From contig OZ024809.1 of the NCBI GenBank assembly GCA_964017045.1, positions 26,466,618 through 26,530,617 of the forward strand: a stretch of DNA of 64,000 nt, read 5' to 3'. The stretch is from Omphiscola glabra. Taxonomy: Eukaryota; Mollusca; Gastropoda; Lymnaeidae. How positions within the stretch are numbered: the stretch's first letter is position 1; the number at the start of each line of letters is the position of its first letter. The notes below the pieces were generated by a model, which saw only the letters and a program-made list of their open reading frames with translations, was not told the DNA's origin and did no database searches. The translations under genes were made by a program, and so were the position numbers. Of this stretch, positions 45,501 through 56,837 are shown piece by piece.

Positions 45501-48500
45501 CTTCTTTTTACCGCCCTCCCTTAATTGGGAAAAGGTTGTTTACATTCGAATTAGTTCTATTTGTTCTATAGAATGCCATCAAATGACACAATTCCACCTG
45601 GGCCTGGGGAGCCAATCAATACCATATAGTTCCAGTACAATTTTTACACCTTAAAGGCAATAATATTCTAGTGAATTCGAATTAATTGGTGCAAATATCA
45701 GTGGCTACATGTTCTATTTAATCAAAGCAAATGAATCTTCTAAAAGTAACAAAACAGTGATTAAAAAGTAAAAATTACCCTGGCAGCAGTCAAATGGTTC
45801 CCTGACAGGATGTAACCCAAAAACATAAAAACAGATGCAATAACAGGAATCATGGGAACTAATGATGTCACTACACTCTTTAAAAAAGATCCTCTTTCCA
45901 ATGCTACCTTCTCTTTGTGTCGTCTTTCTAATGAGAAAATAAAAAGTTGAATTAGTTAGAAAAGATTAAAGATTCAATAAATTAATTATATTTTTTTATT
46001 TCTTTCTTCAACATACGCAGTCACATAAATGTCTAACATTTCACACATTTTACATTTTTTATAACCTTCAAAACTTTGCCAGAGATATAAAATTAAAATA
46101 GGCTGTTAGTTACACTGGCTTCTTAAAACCATACCCATTAACAGACTGGGGACTTAGGGCTTGTGAACAGCACCAGTTCTCAGACCAAAACTTAGGAAGA
46201 ACAGCAGAACACCATTTATTTTAAGTGCACTTTTAATATCAACAGATTATGTTTTTATTATGTGATTATTAATTATTGATGAATTTTGGTTCTTTTTAAA
46301 GTTGAAGATTATTTTCGTATAATAATAAAATAGAAGAGTGAACATACCTGTTATTCTGTCAATGAAAGATGGTTCCCATCCATTCATTTTGATTAATTTC
46401 ATACATGTTAATACTTCAGTCATCAAACCAACCTGGTGAAGGGAATATATAAGTTCTTGTATATTATGATAGGCTACATGTATTATGAATGAATATACAC
46501 ACATATATTTTTAAGCTCACAAATTTACTAACATGGATATAATAATGTTTTAAACTTAGGGATTGAAATAAGTGAAGGAAAAATCAACAAGAATTTGTTG
46601 ATACTTAAAATTCAATTGTAGTTTGCATAGATATTGCCATTTATTTTCTTTTCTAAATACAAAAGCTTTTTAAAAATATTTTTTAATGAAAATGATAATT
46701 TTACTAACGACCATTGATCTGCCATTCACAAACATCATGATCTAATCATTTCACTTTTTAAATAAATTCATTTATGCTGATCTCTCAAATATCAACTAAT
46801 GATCTAATAACATTTTGAATCTTTTCTCATTTACTTATAAGAAAAAGCACACATATTCAAAATACATGTTACAAATCAGGAGGCATTTAGGTAGTCCTAG
46901 AGTTATGTCTTAATTTAGGAAAAAAATATATTTGTTAATTTATAAGTTAAGTTATATTTTTATTTCTAAATTTGTTAATCATAATGCATGATGAATAATT
47001 TAAAACAATAATTTTCAGCAGACTTACACGTTGTCCTGTTAAATTTACAGCTTTCTTGCGGAAGTGTTCAATGCCATCATTGAGGAATTTCTAAGGAAAA
47101 ATTAGGAACAAAAAAAATGACATTTTAATGTCAGTTACTAAAAGAAACTCATAAGATGATCAATGAAATTGTAAGCATATGAAAGATTTCTTTTGGCAAA
47201 AATTATGACAAATGCATACATTCATTATTTCAGTCAAAATTGTTGAAATGATTCTTTACAAAGAAACAATGCTATGTAAATATTTCTTTTTAAAATTTAT
47301 TTTATAAGAAATTGCTTGTGTTTATATTTTAACAAAATTGTTGAAATGATTCTTTACAAAGAAACAATGCTATGTAAATATTTCTTTTTTAAATTTATTT
47401 TAAAAGAAATTGCTTGTGTTTATATTTTAACACAATTGTTGAAATGATTCTTTACAAAGAAACAATGCTATGTAAATATTTATTTTTTAAATTTATTTTA
47501 TAAGAAATTGCTTGTGTTTATATTTTAACAAAATTGTTGAAATGATTCTTTACAAAGAAACAATGTTATGTAAATATTTCTTTTTTAAATTTATTTTATA
47601 AGAAATTGCTTGTGTTTATATTTTAACAAAATAAATATATGTTTAATTAAAATAATTAAATGAGCTAAGTTGGTAAGGAATGATGCCCTCCTCAATAATT
47701 AAGATGCAACAAAAATATTTAAAGCAACAAAATCAATATACACCAATTGGAAAAAAAAATTAATAAAGAAATAGTTTAGTTTACAAACCTAAATTTTAGT
47801 ATTTAAAAATTGTTCAACTTAATGATCCTATTAATTAGAGTCTTACCAATATGACAAAAACGAAAATATATGTCCCAATGCCAACCAGGGCCCAAGCCCC
47901 CATCAAGACACCAAGGTAAATTGAGCCAGCAAGGAAGACAAAAGGGCCCCCCACTGTGAAAGGTCCATTGACCATGGCTTCAAACACTCTCTGACTGTCA
48001 TGACTGAACATGTTTACCAGCTGGAAGTGGACAATAGGTGTAACACATGTTGTGAGGTAGAATCTTGTAGATAGTATAATGTAGAGTACAAGGTAGTATA
48101 TGAAATAAGTATCTCTTTAGAAGACTGAATATATCTGAAGTTTCATTAAAAACATTTCTTAAAAATAAAACCAGTCTACCACTGTGCATTCAGCTTGGAC
48201 AGATTCTAAGGTTGTCTTCTCAAGTTAATTTATTACCAATTTGTGAACCAAAATTTTTTAACCATTGTAAAAAAATAAAGTGGCATTTTATAATCTCTTA
48301 ATATAAAATTTATATTTGTAAAATTGCATGTCAGCGACAAATAACTCCCTTGTGATAATTACCTCTCCTATCTTCTTATCTTTGAGACTTCTTAAGTTGA
48401 GTATTTTCTTGTACAACAAACCCATTGCAGCTGCCCGGCCTCTCATCCCTGGAAATTGAATAGAAAATTATAGGAAGAATGTCGTTGACTAATTTGTTGT

Positions 48501-51500
48501 TATGAATTTTGTACAATTTGTAATATAAGATAACAATGTTTTAATTTTTTTTTAATATTGAAATATTTGTTAAAACTAATTCATTCAGAAATTACGATAA
48601 TTATCTAATGCTGTATCCCAGAATCTAAGCTATAGTCTTTTTAAAATACTTTTTAAAACGATACAAAATTAACAAAAAAATAGTTTTTAAATGTTTGTTT
48701 ACTTTTCATTAATACTATATTTACAAGTAAAAACAACAAAAAGACAATTCTGTTTCTCCGAGTTAAGATTTTAAGCATATAATATAAAAACAGATATTTT
48801 GTTTCATTACAACAAAACAAGCCTGTATGAGACTCACCATTTAAATAGTTAAAACTCCAAGTCAGTGAGAAAGTAAAAGAACGACAAAATTCACACAAAA
48901 TAAGACCCATGACAATGAAAACCCCAATTTTAATGTCCGGCTGGTCAGATGAGATGTGGTCCAACAGCAAGCGTAGAACACAGGCCTGTGGGGTGGGAAA
49001 CACGCAGCTTTAAGAATTTACCATATCTCCTTTAAAAAGTGGATCTCACTTTCAATGCTAAAATATTTCACAGAAATAAGTCTATATTGTTATATGTTTC
49101 AAAAACAAAAACATTCTCGGAACAATCATATATATATATAAAAGTGAAAATTTGTGGGTTTGTCTGTTCCACAAAGGCTTTTACACGGATTGATGGATCT
49201 TGACCAAACTTGGCACATATATCCATCATTATCCAGAAGGAACTCTTAAGGGGTTGAGAACTTTTAATAACATTTCGTTTGGGGCCGGGGGCCCCGAATT
49301 CGTTTTTTTCTTATATGAGCTATATAAAACAATTACAAACAAATGCTCCTACGTGAATGGATGGACATCGATCAAACTTAGTACACGTTCACTTGATTAT
49401 CCATACTCAAATACTAATGGGTACTGAACTCATAATATCCATTCTCCTGCGGCCGGGGGCCCCATTTCATTTTTCCTTATATGAGCTATATAAAAAATGT
49501 TCAAACAAATACTCCTACGTGAATGGATGGATATCGATCAAACTTAGTACACGTACACTTGATTATCCATATTCAAATACCTAAGGGTAATGAACTCATA
49601 ATATTCATTCTTCTGGGGCCGGGGGCCCCATTTCTTTTTTCCTTATATGAGCTATATAAATATAGATGGGGTTAATACTCCTATATGAATGGATGGATCT
49701 TGACCAAACTTAGTACACGTACACTTGATTATCCATACTCAAATACAAAAGGGTACCGAACTCATAATATCCATTCCTGGGGGGCCGGGGGCCCCATTTC
49801 ATTTTTCCTTATATAAGCTATATAAATATTAATAGGCTCTGAAAACACTTTAGGTTCTATGTGATTTGATGGATATAGACCTAGAGTGGTAGCAATGCAC
49901 TTCACTGTCCGTACTGAAACATCGATGGATTTAAAACTAATAATATCCAATCTAGAATTTTCTAGAAAGTTCGATAACTTTAAAACGCTATATTTATGGC
50001 ATTATTCAATAGATTTTAATGGGACAAATTTAAAATTTAACTTCGTAACTTACCTGAATGATATTTATAGGGCCTCATCTCAGGCAAAACTAATTCAGTA
50101 CAGTTATGGAATGGGCCCCCGGGGCCCATCTATTAACTTAAATGTACTACAGTTATAGAAATGCATTTAGTCGTATAATTTTTCAAGTTTACAAAATAAT
50201 TACTTAAACAAGACAGTTTTTACACGGTTCGAGGAGGATAATACATTTAATCTAGAATGTTCCAGAAAGTTCCATAGCTTTAAACGCAATATCTATGTCA
50301 CAATCAAATCGGGATCCTATCGGGAAATGGGATAACATTGGAAAGGAGGAACCCTAGATGGAACGGGATCCCACAGAGAACAGTATCCTAACGGGATCTG
50401 TAAGTCACCGGGACCGGGGTCCTAATGCAATCCCGGGCCACGCCGGGTATATCGGCTAGTTTGCAATAATCAGAATTTAAATTGCTATGAGTTATAGAAA
50501 TTTGTTTAAATGTCACTGGTTGAAATGCCAGAAAACTGAAATTTTATCAACATTTTTATTTATCATAAATTAATAGATCTATCATGGTGACAGAATGACA
50601 ACTGACTTAATGAACAATCCACTTACAGATCCGAGAAATGAAAACGATAATGTTATACAGATGATGAGAACAGCTCTAAGCAGTTGTTTCTTGAAGGCAC
50701 TTCTCATGGCTCGGCTGAGTGAAGCCTCACAAGGACTCCTATTTTTCAGCTCCTCGTTCCAAGACCTCTCTAGCCTGTTATGGACCAAGGATTAGATTCA
50801 CCATTCATTTTTATTGTTAGATATAACGACGACGACATGTCTGGGGATGACGTTTACCCAATTTGAAAATGAAATTAATATTTTTTTTTTTTGTCTTGAA
50901 TTTTGTGTGAACTTCCTTCCCTTTCAACGCTGCCTCCAACGTTTTCTGCCCCACCTCTCCCTCTCTTCTTCCTCTCTTTCTACCTTTCTTCTCTCTCCCT
51001 CTTCTCCTCACTTTCTCCAAACAATCTTTGTAATAAAACTCCACACCCTTGATATTAAAATATTTTAAAATATTTATTAACAATATGGCCATCTTTTCGC
51101 AATTCAATTTTCTTTTTAAAATGCAGCGGGAAGCCTTTTTCCCAAGCTTTTAGATTATCAAATCTATTTACGGAAATTAATTTTGTTTGGTACGAGTTTT
51201 AGAAATATTCTTTACTTTTTTTCTTCATTTTTTTATTTAATTGGATGAGGATGTGCGAGGTGGGGGTGTGAGGATGGGTGGGAGTGCAGGGTGTGGGCTG
51301 AGGATTGGTGGGAGTGTGGGCTGGGGATGGGTGGGAGTGCAGGGTGTGGGCTGGGGATGTGTTAAATAAAATCAAAGAGTTTCACAATGTGTTGACGTCA
51401 TAAGTTCATTAGTTAGTAATTAATCCCAAGAACGTTGTGGGAGTTTGAAAATCCAAATAAACAATTGAAGTTACAGATAAATCACATATTGATTTAATAT

Positions 51501-53454
51501 ATGATGCCATTTGCCAATATTTCCTATCTATTTTAATTTTACTGATTGATTAGTTTGATGGACTGTATAGATTCCCCACATTATGCCTACTTTTTGCGCT
51601 GGTAGATGCCATTCCCCCCAACGCCTGAAATGCCCCACCCCCCTTTTTCCTCAGACGACATTGTCTGAAAGAAAGCACTGGTCATATCGCTTGGGCGGTG
51701 AAAGGTTTTCCCAATATAACTTAGGCGGAACAAAATTTCAAATCAAATACTTTTGGTTACAAAGTGCACGGCTACCATCCTTTAGCTGCCGATAATTAGT
51801 GTCGCAATTGTTTTCGTCTAGTGCCCAATTTAAATTAATTAAATTTTATTGAAGATCACGATCTTCATTAGCCCCTTCTTCTTCATCATTATCATAATCA
51901 CCTCCTAAAAGAAAAAAAAAAAGAAGAAAATACAAAAGAAAAATAAAAGTTATCTCTGTGGAATTGCGGTTTCGCTTTAGACTAGGACGGTGTGCTGCAA
52001 ACCACCCCACTAAACAAAGTCAAAGCATGCTGTCATTCATGCTGTCATACATGCTGTCATGCATGCTCTCATGCATGCTGTCATGCATGCTCTCATGCAT
52101 GCTGTCACGCATGCTGTCACACATGCTGTCACACATGCTGTCACGCATGATGGCATACATGCTGTCATACATGTTGTCATACATGCTGTCATACATGCTG
52201 TCACACATGCTGTCATGCATGCTGTCACACATGCTGTCACACATGATGTCATACATGCTGTCATACAGCGCTGTCATACATGCTGTCACACATGCTGTCA
52301 TACAGCGCTTTAGGCGTTTTTTCATAAGTTTGCAGAATGTTTCCTGAAATTAGAACCGGCACTAGCGGTCTGTCGGCCATGGTATTTTATATTATTACAA
52401 ACAAAATATAAATTAGTCTGCAAACAAAATTAGAAGTAAACAATTACGTCACCAATTGTCGGTGGCTATTAGGCTGGTAACCGGGCACTTTCTAACATTA
52501 AGTATTCTATATGACATTCAGGACCACCGTTCTGAGGAGTACCTAACTTAATAGGTGCATCACATTGCCCGGGGCCCCCGTTGCTGTTACGATGGCCTTG
52601 ACGCCATCCACAGATGCTTACTATTGCAGCCCAGCGGGGTGTATTATTTCAATGCATTATCTATCATACTCATACAGTCAGCCAGTTGTGAGTAAAAGCA
52701 TAGTCAGCAAGTAATGAGTAGACGCATACAGTCAGCAAGGAGTGAGTAGACCTTTAGGGTGCACAAGATGAAGTGTCAGTACAAAGTAAACTCACATTTC
52801 CACATTTGTCTCTGCTTTGTCCTCGTCCCACCACGTGAGAAAGAACAAACAGTTGATTCCATTCCTGTACAGTCCCAGCATTATCCTCCACATCCACCAG
52901 AACGAGGCTCTGGAGATCAACCCCGCCCTACTCACTGGAACTTTGAGTAGAGCCGTTTTCCCAGATCGAACCGCACTAAGTAGAAAAATATTAGGATTTT
53001 AAAATTTAACTATCATTATTTGTTTATATTGCAAATAGACCCATTTATTTTGTATTTATTTCCCCTTTGGATTAAGATCATGAGCTAGGATTAGCGCCTA
53101 TTAAAAAGTTACAAATTCTGTGAAATGTTTTAAACTTTTGTTGGCAGTAAACATTATCATGGACATGAACAACTACAAATAGATCTCAGAAAGGCAAATA
53201 ATAGAATTAGGAACGTGTGACATCATACAACAGGATTAGCCATTTAATAGACTCTAACCCATTTAAAATGCATCAAATGTAATCATCGTGTAAAGTTGAA
53301 TGTATCAAAACATTGTTAAAACTTGTATGTGAACATACTTGCGGTGGTCCATGGTCTGACTGATGGACCGGACGATTCCATTCTTCGCCTTTTTCTCCTT
53401 CACCGGCTTGTCTCCTTTCGGCATTTTCGGTTTTAAATCCTTTCCCATTTCATC
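33693..53454 (-). CDS. ABCC5: ABCC-family transporter, MRP5/ABCC5-like, 30 exons
   Basis: ATP-driven export pump of the multidrug-resistance-associated protein family; vertebrate ABCC5 exports cyclic nucleotides, glutamyl conjugates and haem-related anions at the plasma membrane. Thirty GT-AG exons were placed by alignment to the family; every phase agrees. From the ATG at 53446-53448 they total 4464 nt (1487 residues plus TAA); human ABCC5 has 1437. Order: short N-terminus, TMD1, NBD1, linker, TMD2, NBD2. There is no extra N-terminal TMD0, as in short MRPs. The second signature, FSMGERQ, is close to the ABCC5/11/12 form and unlike ABCC4. The protein ends in an acidic tail ([11 protein letters not shown]). 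The first exon opens in frame before the ATG (Asp-Glu), so an upstream coding exon is possible. Orthology to ABCC5 rather than ABCC11/12 needs a tree. Confidence 0.9.
34918..35100 (-). repeat. ~27-bp intronic minisatellite
   Basis: Seven units of 'gaaatgttgagtatataggc' + 'ctaccaa' fill the intron between ABCC5-like exons 27 and 28. Confidence 0.85.
35337..35505. mobile_element. 'GGCGTAGC' MITE-like repeat, copy 2
   Basis: Starts CAGTGGCGAAGCTAAAGG. It contains 'gggggcgcc' and 'aaaataaatcttgtctcc' like the copies at 16232 and 63233. It lies in an ABCC5-like intron. Confidence 0.5.
36120..36605 (-). repeat. 51-bp intronic minisatellite beside an exon
   Basis: Eight to nine near-perfect 51-bp units ('tcagaatttccatcaaactt' + 'agaaattatgtaattttact' + 'aaaataatata') start about 10 bp from the acceptor of ABCC5-like exon 26 (36111). 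'atcag' recurs exactly every 51 bp (36221, 36272 and onward). High identity implies recent expansion. Confidence 0.92.
36750..36840 (+). repeat. 33-bp repeat, three copies
   Basis: 'gcagctgtgtacataataat' + 'aaaatatattgtt' recurs three times in the same intron. Confidence 0.75.
37529..41309 (-). CDS. ABCC5: ABCC5-like exons 18-24: linker and second transmembrane domain
   Basis: Exons: 41163-41309, 40485-40684, 39991-40182, 39188-39317, 38587-38869, 38255-38441, 37529-37618; residues 753-1162. Exon 18 is a linker ([16 protein letters not shown]); its 5' edge could alternatively be a little upstream. Exon 19 has the first helix of TMD2 and [12 protein letters not shown]; exon 20 carries several NXT/NXS sites in the following extracellular loop. 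Exon 21 has [12 protein letters not shown] and [11 protein letters not shown], the conserved coupling-helix region, with Ile where most ABCC proteins have Arg (GRILNRF). Exon 22 continues IDVRLP; exons 23-24 give the last helices and [13 protein letters not shown]. Several exons show no single long open frame because they are short. Confidence 0.88.
38115..38168 (-). mobile_element. Short LINE-tail relic
   Basis: 'tggcactacagcccatgtag' matches the LINE tails at 13692 and 16450. Only about 50 bp remain, in an ABCC5-like intron. Confidence 0.35.
39426..39505. repeat. (TA)n microsatellite, ~40 units
   Basis: Uninterrupted alternating TA of about 80 bp in the intron between ABCC5-like exons 20 and 21. 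Confidence 0.95.
41370..41530 (+). repeat. ~45-bp intronic repeat
   Basis: Four units around 'ttactaatgaagtacacaca' + 'gatacatttataa.gatt' in the intron upstream of ABCC5-like exon 18. Confidence 0.75.
41747..44439 (-). CDS. ABCC5: ABCC5-like exons 11-17: first nucleotide-binding domain
   Basis: Exons: 44325-44439, 43763-44004, 43284-43355, 42968-43092, 42764-42836, 42255-42458, 41747-41921; residues 418-752. Exon 12 (81 residues) is a family-typical variable insertion before Walker A, rich in Ser, Asp and Pro. Walker A is GMKGCGKSS (residues 544-552), the Q-loop [12 protein letters not shown], the signature LSGGQKQR (634-641), Walker B IFLLDDP with Asp instead of Glu after it (658-659), and the H-loop THH (690-692). 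The Asp at the catalytic-base position is normal for MRP NBD1, which binds but hardly hydrolyses ATP. Domain ends with [17 protein letters not shown]. Confidence 0.9.
42015..42072. repeat. 17-bp perfect hairpin in an ABCC5-like intron
   Basis: AAGGAAATAGTAGGACA (42015-42031) and its exact reverse complement (42056-42072) surround a 24-base loop. It lies between exons 16 and 17. Confidence 0.8.
45092..53454 (-). CDS. ABCC5: ABCC5-like exons 1-10: N-terminus and first transmembrane domain
   Basis: Exons (minus strand, in order): 53339-53454, 52796-52975, 50627-50774, 48838-48985, 48363-48448, 47847-48020, 47028-47090, 46348-46432, 45779-45927, 45092-45199, covering residues 1-417. Exon 1 is basic (Lys-rich). 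Exon 2 carries [18 protein letters not shown], the elbow before the first helix, and YRNGI. Exon 3 has LERSWNEEL and helix [18 protein letters not shown]. Exon 5 holds [10 protein letters not shown], exon 6 [15 protein letters not shown] (coupling helix), and exon 8 [13 protein letters not shown], a hallmark of ABCC intracellular loops. Exons 9-10 contain helices and [19 protein letters not shown]. Exon 1 may not be the first coding exon. Confidence 0.88.
45461..45778. other. Intronic sequence, nothing recognised
   Basis: Part of the intron between ABCC5-like exons 9 and 10; the short open frame 45463-45654 has no domain. Confidence 0.4.
47232..47640. repeat. 98-bp intronic minisatellite, four copies
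   Basis: 'tgttgaaatgattctttaca' starts at 47241, 47339, 47437 and 47535, an exact 98-bp period, with few differences among copies. It lies between ABCC5-like exons 6 and 7. Confidence 0.92.
49129..50460 (+). mobile_element. Helentron-associated non-autonomous element in ABCC5-like intron 3
   Basis: Begins with TATATATATA and AAAGTGAAAATTTGTGGGTT and ends with a short hairpin, CCCGGGCCACGCCGGG (50432-50447), followed by TATATCGGCTAGT. Hairpin plus CTAGT is the Helentron/Helitron 3' signature. Its first half holds four tandem units of about 170-200 bp, each with 'gaatggatggat.t.gatc', 'cttgattatcca', and a G/C core 'ggccgggggcccca' followed by 'ttatatgagctatata'. It encodes no protein. It occupies most of the intron between exons 3 and 4. 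Confidence 0.8.
51238..51362 (+). repeat. G-rich repeat (gggatgggtgggagtgcagg)
   Basis: Three or four units of about 38 bp, strongly G-rich on the plus strand, in ABCC5-like intron 2. Confidence 0.65.
52025..52310. repeat. 12-bp minisatellite (catgctgtcata)
   Basis: About 24 units of 'catgctgtcayr' in ABCC5-like intron 2. The unit is 12 bp and lacks stops, so five frames are open on the two strands; none is a gene. GCATGC palindromes recur. Confidence 0.92.
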
Positions 53455-54137
53455 CTGCAACAAACACAAGAATGCAAAACATATTACGTGTAATGTAATG
53501 TCATTATTAGTTTATATTATATTACATTATATTAAATTTTTTTTATTTTAGATTTTGGGAACGAAAAGAAGAATTACGAGAAAACCAGCCAAATGTTGAC
53601 CTGAAAATTATAGGCAGCCAAATTTAATTGTCTATAATTTTCAGGTCAACATTTTCTGGACATGCTTCCATCCATAGGTCAACGTTTACTTCTATAGATA
53701 AACACTTTTGTGGGATTTCTCGTTGATGTTACGTCAGATTGGGAAGGGGGTGAAACCAGGAGCGCTACTTCTTAAACGCGCTCCCTTCTCTTAGACGCGT
53801 TGCCATCCAAGGTTAACGAGTCCCATCCACCCGTGGTGCCCGACAAGTTTTTGCTTAACTAGGCTTATTTTCGGGATTGAGTTTCATTAAGTCCACCAGC
53901 TTGTTATTGGCCCAATTTAGACAGGAAAGTCATCCAGCCTGAGCCCCAGGTTAACATTATATGCAAGACCAAATTGTAAGCTCAAGTTTAGTAAACTCGG
54001 CGAAGTGCTTTAGAGCATGAGCGAACGTGTAGGAATGCGGTGGCAGGATTAGGTACCTTATCCAGATGTCCTACATATAGGCCGCTTTCTCAGCATCCAA
54101 ATGATCTTACAAAAAAAAGGAGAAGCCTGGTGGGCTG
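53455..54137. promoter_or_regulatory. 5' flank or first intron of the ABCC5-like gene
   Basis: The first recognised coding exon has an acceptor (tttgttgcag) at its 5' edge, so a leader exon and the promoter must lie further upstream. I cannot place a core promoter or TATA box with confidence. A strong hairpin sits at 53591-53654. Confidence 0.3.
53591..53654. repeat. Perfect 23-bp inverted repeat, 18-base loop
   Basis: The arms 53591-53613 and 53632-53654 are exact reverse complements (core TGTTGACCTGAAAATTATAG). Partial pairing continues outward (CCAG / CTGG). It could be a transcribed hairpin or a relic of a small inverted-repeat transposon. Confidence 0.85.
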
Positions 54138-54422
54138 AACATGAGAATGCCAGACGACAGAATGCCACTCGACAGAATGCCACTCGACAGAATGCCACAC
54201 GACAGAATGCCACACGACAGAATACTAGACGACAGAATGCCAGACGACAGAATGCCAGACGACAGAATGCCAGACGACAGAATGCCAGACGACAGAACGC
54301 CAGACGACAGAATACTAGACGACAGAATGCCAGACGACAGAATGCCAGACGACAGAACGCCAGACGACAGATTGCCAGACGACAGAACGCCAGACGATAG
54401 AACGCAAGACGACAGAATACAT
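54138..54422 (+). repeat. 15-bp minisatellite (gacgacagaatgcca)
   Basis: About 19 units with sub-variants (cacgacagaatgcca, gacgacagaatacta, gacgacagaacgcca). Since 15 is a multiple of three, frames on both strands remain open, giving false proteins such as repeated RRQNA. Confidence 0.92.
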
Positions 54423-54668
54423 ACCAAAACAATTCATTTACGGTAAGAGATTCAAAGGGGCGCGCCTAGTTGAAGGTACAAGAAAAAATAGTTTCCCAGT
54501 TTGTCTAAACGTGTCCATCAAATCCATGGACGTTGACCAAAACTCAAGGAAAACGCTCGCCTTGGGTCGCACAAACTGGTGAAGCAGAATCATTGTCAGA
54601 GCATACTCTTCGCGCCCAAAGAAAACGTAAAGCATTAAAAATAAACTCGTTCCTCTCTCGCTTTCTCT

Positions 54669-55914
54669 CCCCCCCCCCCCCCCCCCCCGGACAGCGACGA
54701 GGCTATGACAGGCAGTTCCGACTCATAACAGCAAAAACACAATTTTAGTAACTGCTCATTCTTGCTAAAGACGACCAGGGACTAGAACAAGCTTTCAAAT
54801 GGAACAGTTGAGGCGACTACACTTGACAAATTTGCGTCTATTGCCCCATGCCTTCCAACCCCCAGTTCATGATACCCTCGCTGAGCAGCCCTTGCAACCA
54901 GTGAAATCTCCTCTTCAATACCAGGAAAAAAAACATTACAAAATCCCCTCTACATTCATTGGAGCCAGAATGACCAATATCTTGACCGTGGGCTCTTAAT
55001 ATATAGAAGAAGACGAAGAAGAAAAATAATATCTCCGATACAACTAAGAGCCCAAAACACATGACGCGTCCTACACGTGGCCGAGCATTCGAGGCACAAA
55101 TAGGATCGCAAGCCACCGTCGAATTTAGCCTTGGTCATCTTCCCAGGGATGAAAAACAGCCTAACGACACCGAGTGTGATAGACTGAAATGACAGTACCA
55201 AAATATAATAAACCGGTGGTGTAGACCCCTTACATTTTTAGGACACTTTATAGGCCATAGGCAATACCCAATGCGTCAGCCCGACAAACCCATACGTTAT
55301 TGGTGGAGAAACTTTTAATTAAGTGTGCGTGCCAAAAACAAACATTGAAATAAAGTGCAAAAGAAGATGTTAGATTTCCATTTAAATGTTGCGAACGGTG
55401 CAGCAGAGGAATCGAATCAAGCGATCACGGACAATTCTAAAGCATGTAATTAAGTCACAGAATGTTTACTTAAACAACAATGTTTTGGTTTATTTATTGA
55501 ATTTTTTTTAAAACTTCACCCAACTTTTAAAAAAAACGTAGTTAGCCAGAAGCCTTCTCTACAAATACTGTAGAACTTCTCTCCCTTACCCTCCACCTCC
55601 CCCCCCCCCCGACCAACCAGGGCTCCCACAAATCACAGGTACGTGGGTATTATTTACATGTCCGGTATTTATTTGTGACATTTACAAATCTTTGATGAAC
55701 TTTGTTTTTAAGTTAACTTTGGATAAGGTCAACCATATTTTTTCGTATCCTTGAAAATAGAGAGCCGCTTGCATATCACGTTTTGCACGCGTGCCAGAGG
55801 TTGACACACCTCCTTTATAAGTAAATCCGACACTGTTTCCCAGAAATCCCTGTCGCGTCCGGAGAAAATAGGAAACTGTACAAGCCATGGTCACATGGTT
55901 AGATGTAGCCATTC
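54669..55914. other. Upstream spacer; poly-C tract and unrecognised frames
   Basis: A C run of about 20 bases lies at 54670. Overlapping minus-strand frames at 54838-55201 include MTKAKFDGGLRSYLC and CRTRHVF; they might be a small retroposon but I cannot place them. The frame 55682-55921 also lacks a recognisable domain. A second C-run is near 55602. Confidence 0.35.
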
Positions 55915-56700
55915 TAAACATTACTTAACACATCTGGTTGTAAACATTACTTAACACATCTATTTGTAAACATCACTTAACACATCTGATTGTAAGCATC
56001 ACTTAACACATCTGATTGTAAATATCACTTAACACATCTAGTTGTAAACATCACTTAACACATATGATTGTAAGCATCACTTAACACATCTGGTTTTAAA
56101 CAATGCTTAACACATATGATTGTAAACATTACTTAACACATAAGGTTGTAAACATCACTTAACACATCTAATTGTAAACATCACTTAACACATATGATTG
56201 TAAACATCACTTAACACATCTGGTTGTAAACATCACTTAACACATTCGATTGTAAACATCACTTAACACATTTGGTTTTAAACAATGCTTAACACATATG
56301 ATTGTAAACATTACTTAACACATAAGGTTGTAAACATCACTTAACACATCTAATTGTAAACATCACTTAACACATATGATTGTAAACATCACTTAACACA
56401 TCTGGTTGTAAGCATCACTTAACACCTCTGATTGCAAACATCACTTAACACATTCGATTGTAAACATCACTTAACACATCTGATTGTAAACATCACTTAG
56501 CACATCTGATTGTAAACATCACTTAGCACATCTGATTGTAAACATCACTTAACACATCTGATTGTAAACATCACTTAACACATCTGATTGTAAACATCAC
56601 TTAACACATCTGATTGTAAACATCACTTAACACATCTGGTTGTAAACATCACTTACCACATCTGATTGTAAACATCACTCAACACATCTGATTGTAAGTT
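55915..56700 (+). repeat. ~25-bp minisatellite (aacatcacttaacacatctg)
   Basis: About 31 units of 'cacatctgattgtaaacatc' + 'actta'. A block of several units (with 'tggttttaaacaatgcttaa') is itself repeated, showing higher-order duplication. Confidence 0.93.
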
Positions 56701-56837
56701 AGAGTTTGGTCAATCATACAAACACTACTTACGAAGATAATTTAACATAAACAAAACAAGTTAATTAAACAAACTTTGATGAATTTTAATAAACTTTAGG
56801 TCTAAGTACATTTTTAAAAAATAGAATTTACTAGTCT

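Noticed and set aside
52020..52347. Frames rich in Met, His and Thr on both strands
   Set aside because: Produced by the stop-free 12-bp repeat.
54058..54446. Four long overlapping frames of about 100-125 codons
   Set aside because: They come from the 15-bp minisatellite, which has no stop codon in several frames.
55915..56700. CRISPR-like regular spacing of a 25-bp repeat
   Set aside because: Units are contiguous with no unique spacers and the genome is eukaryotic.
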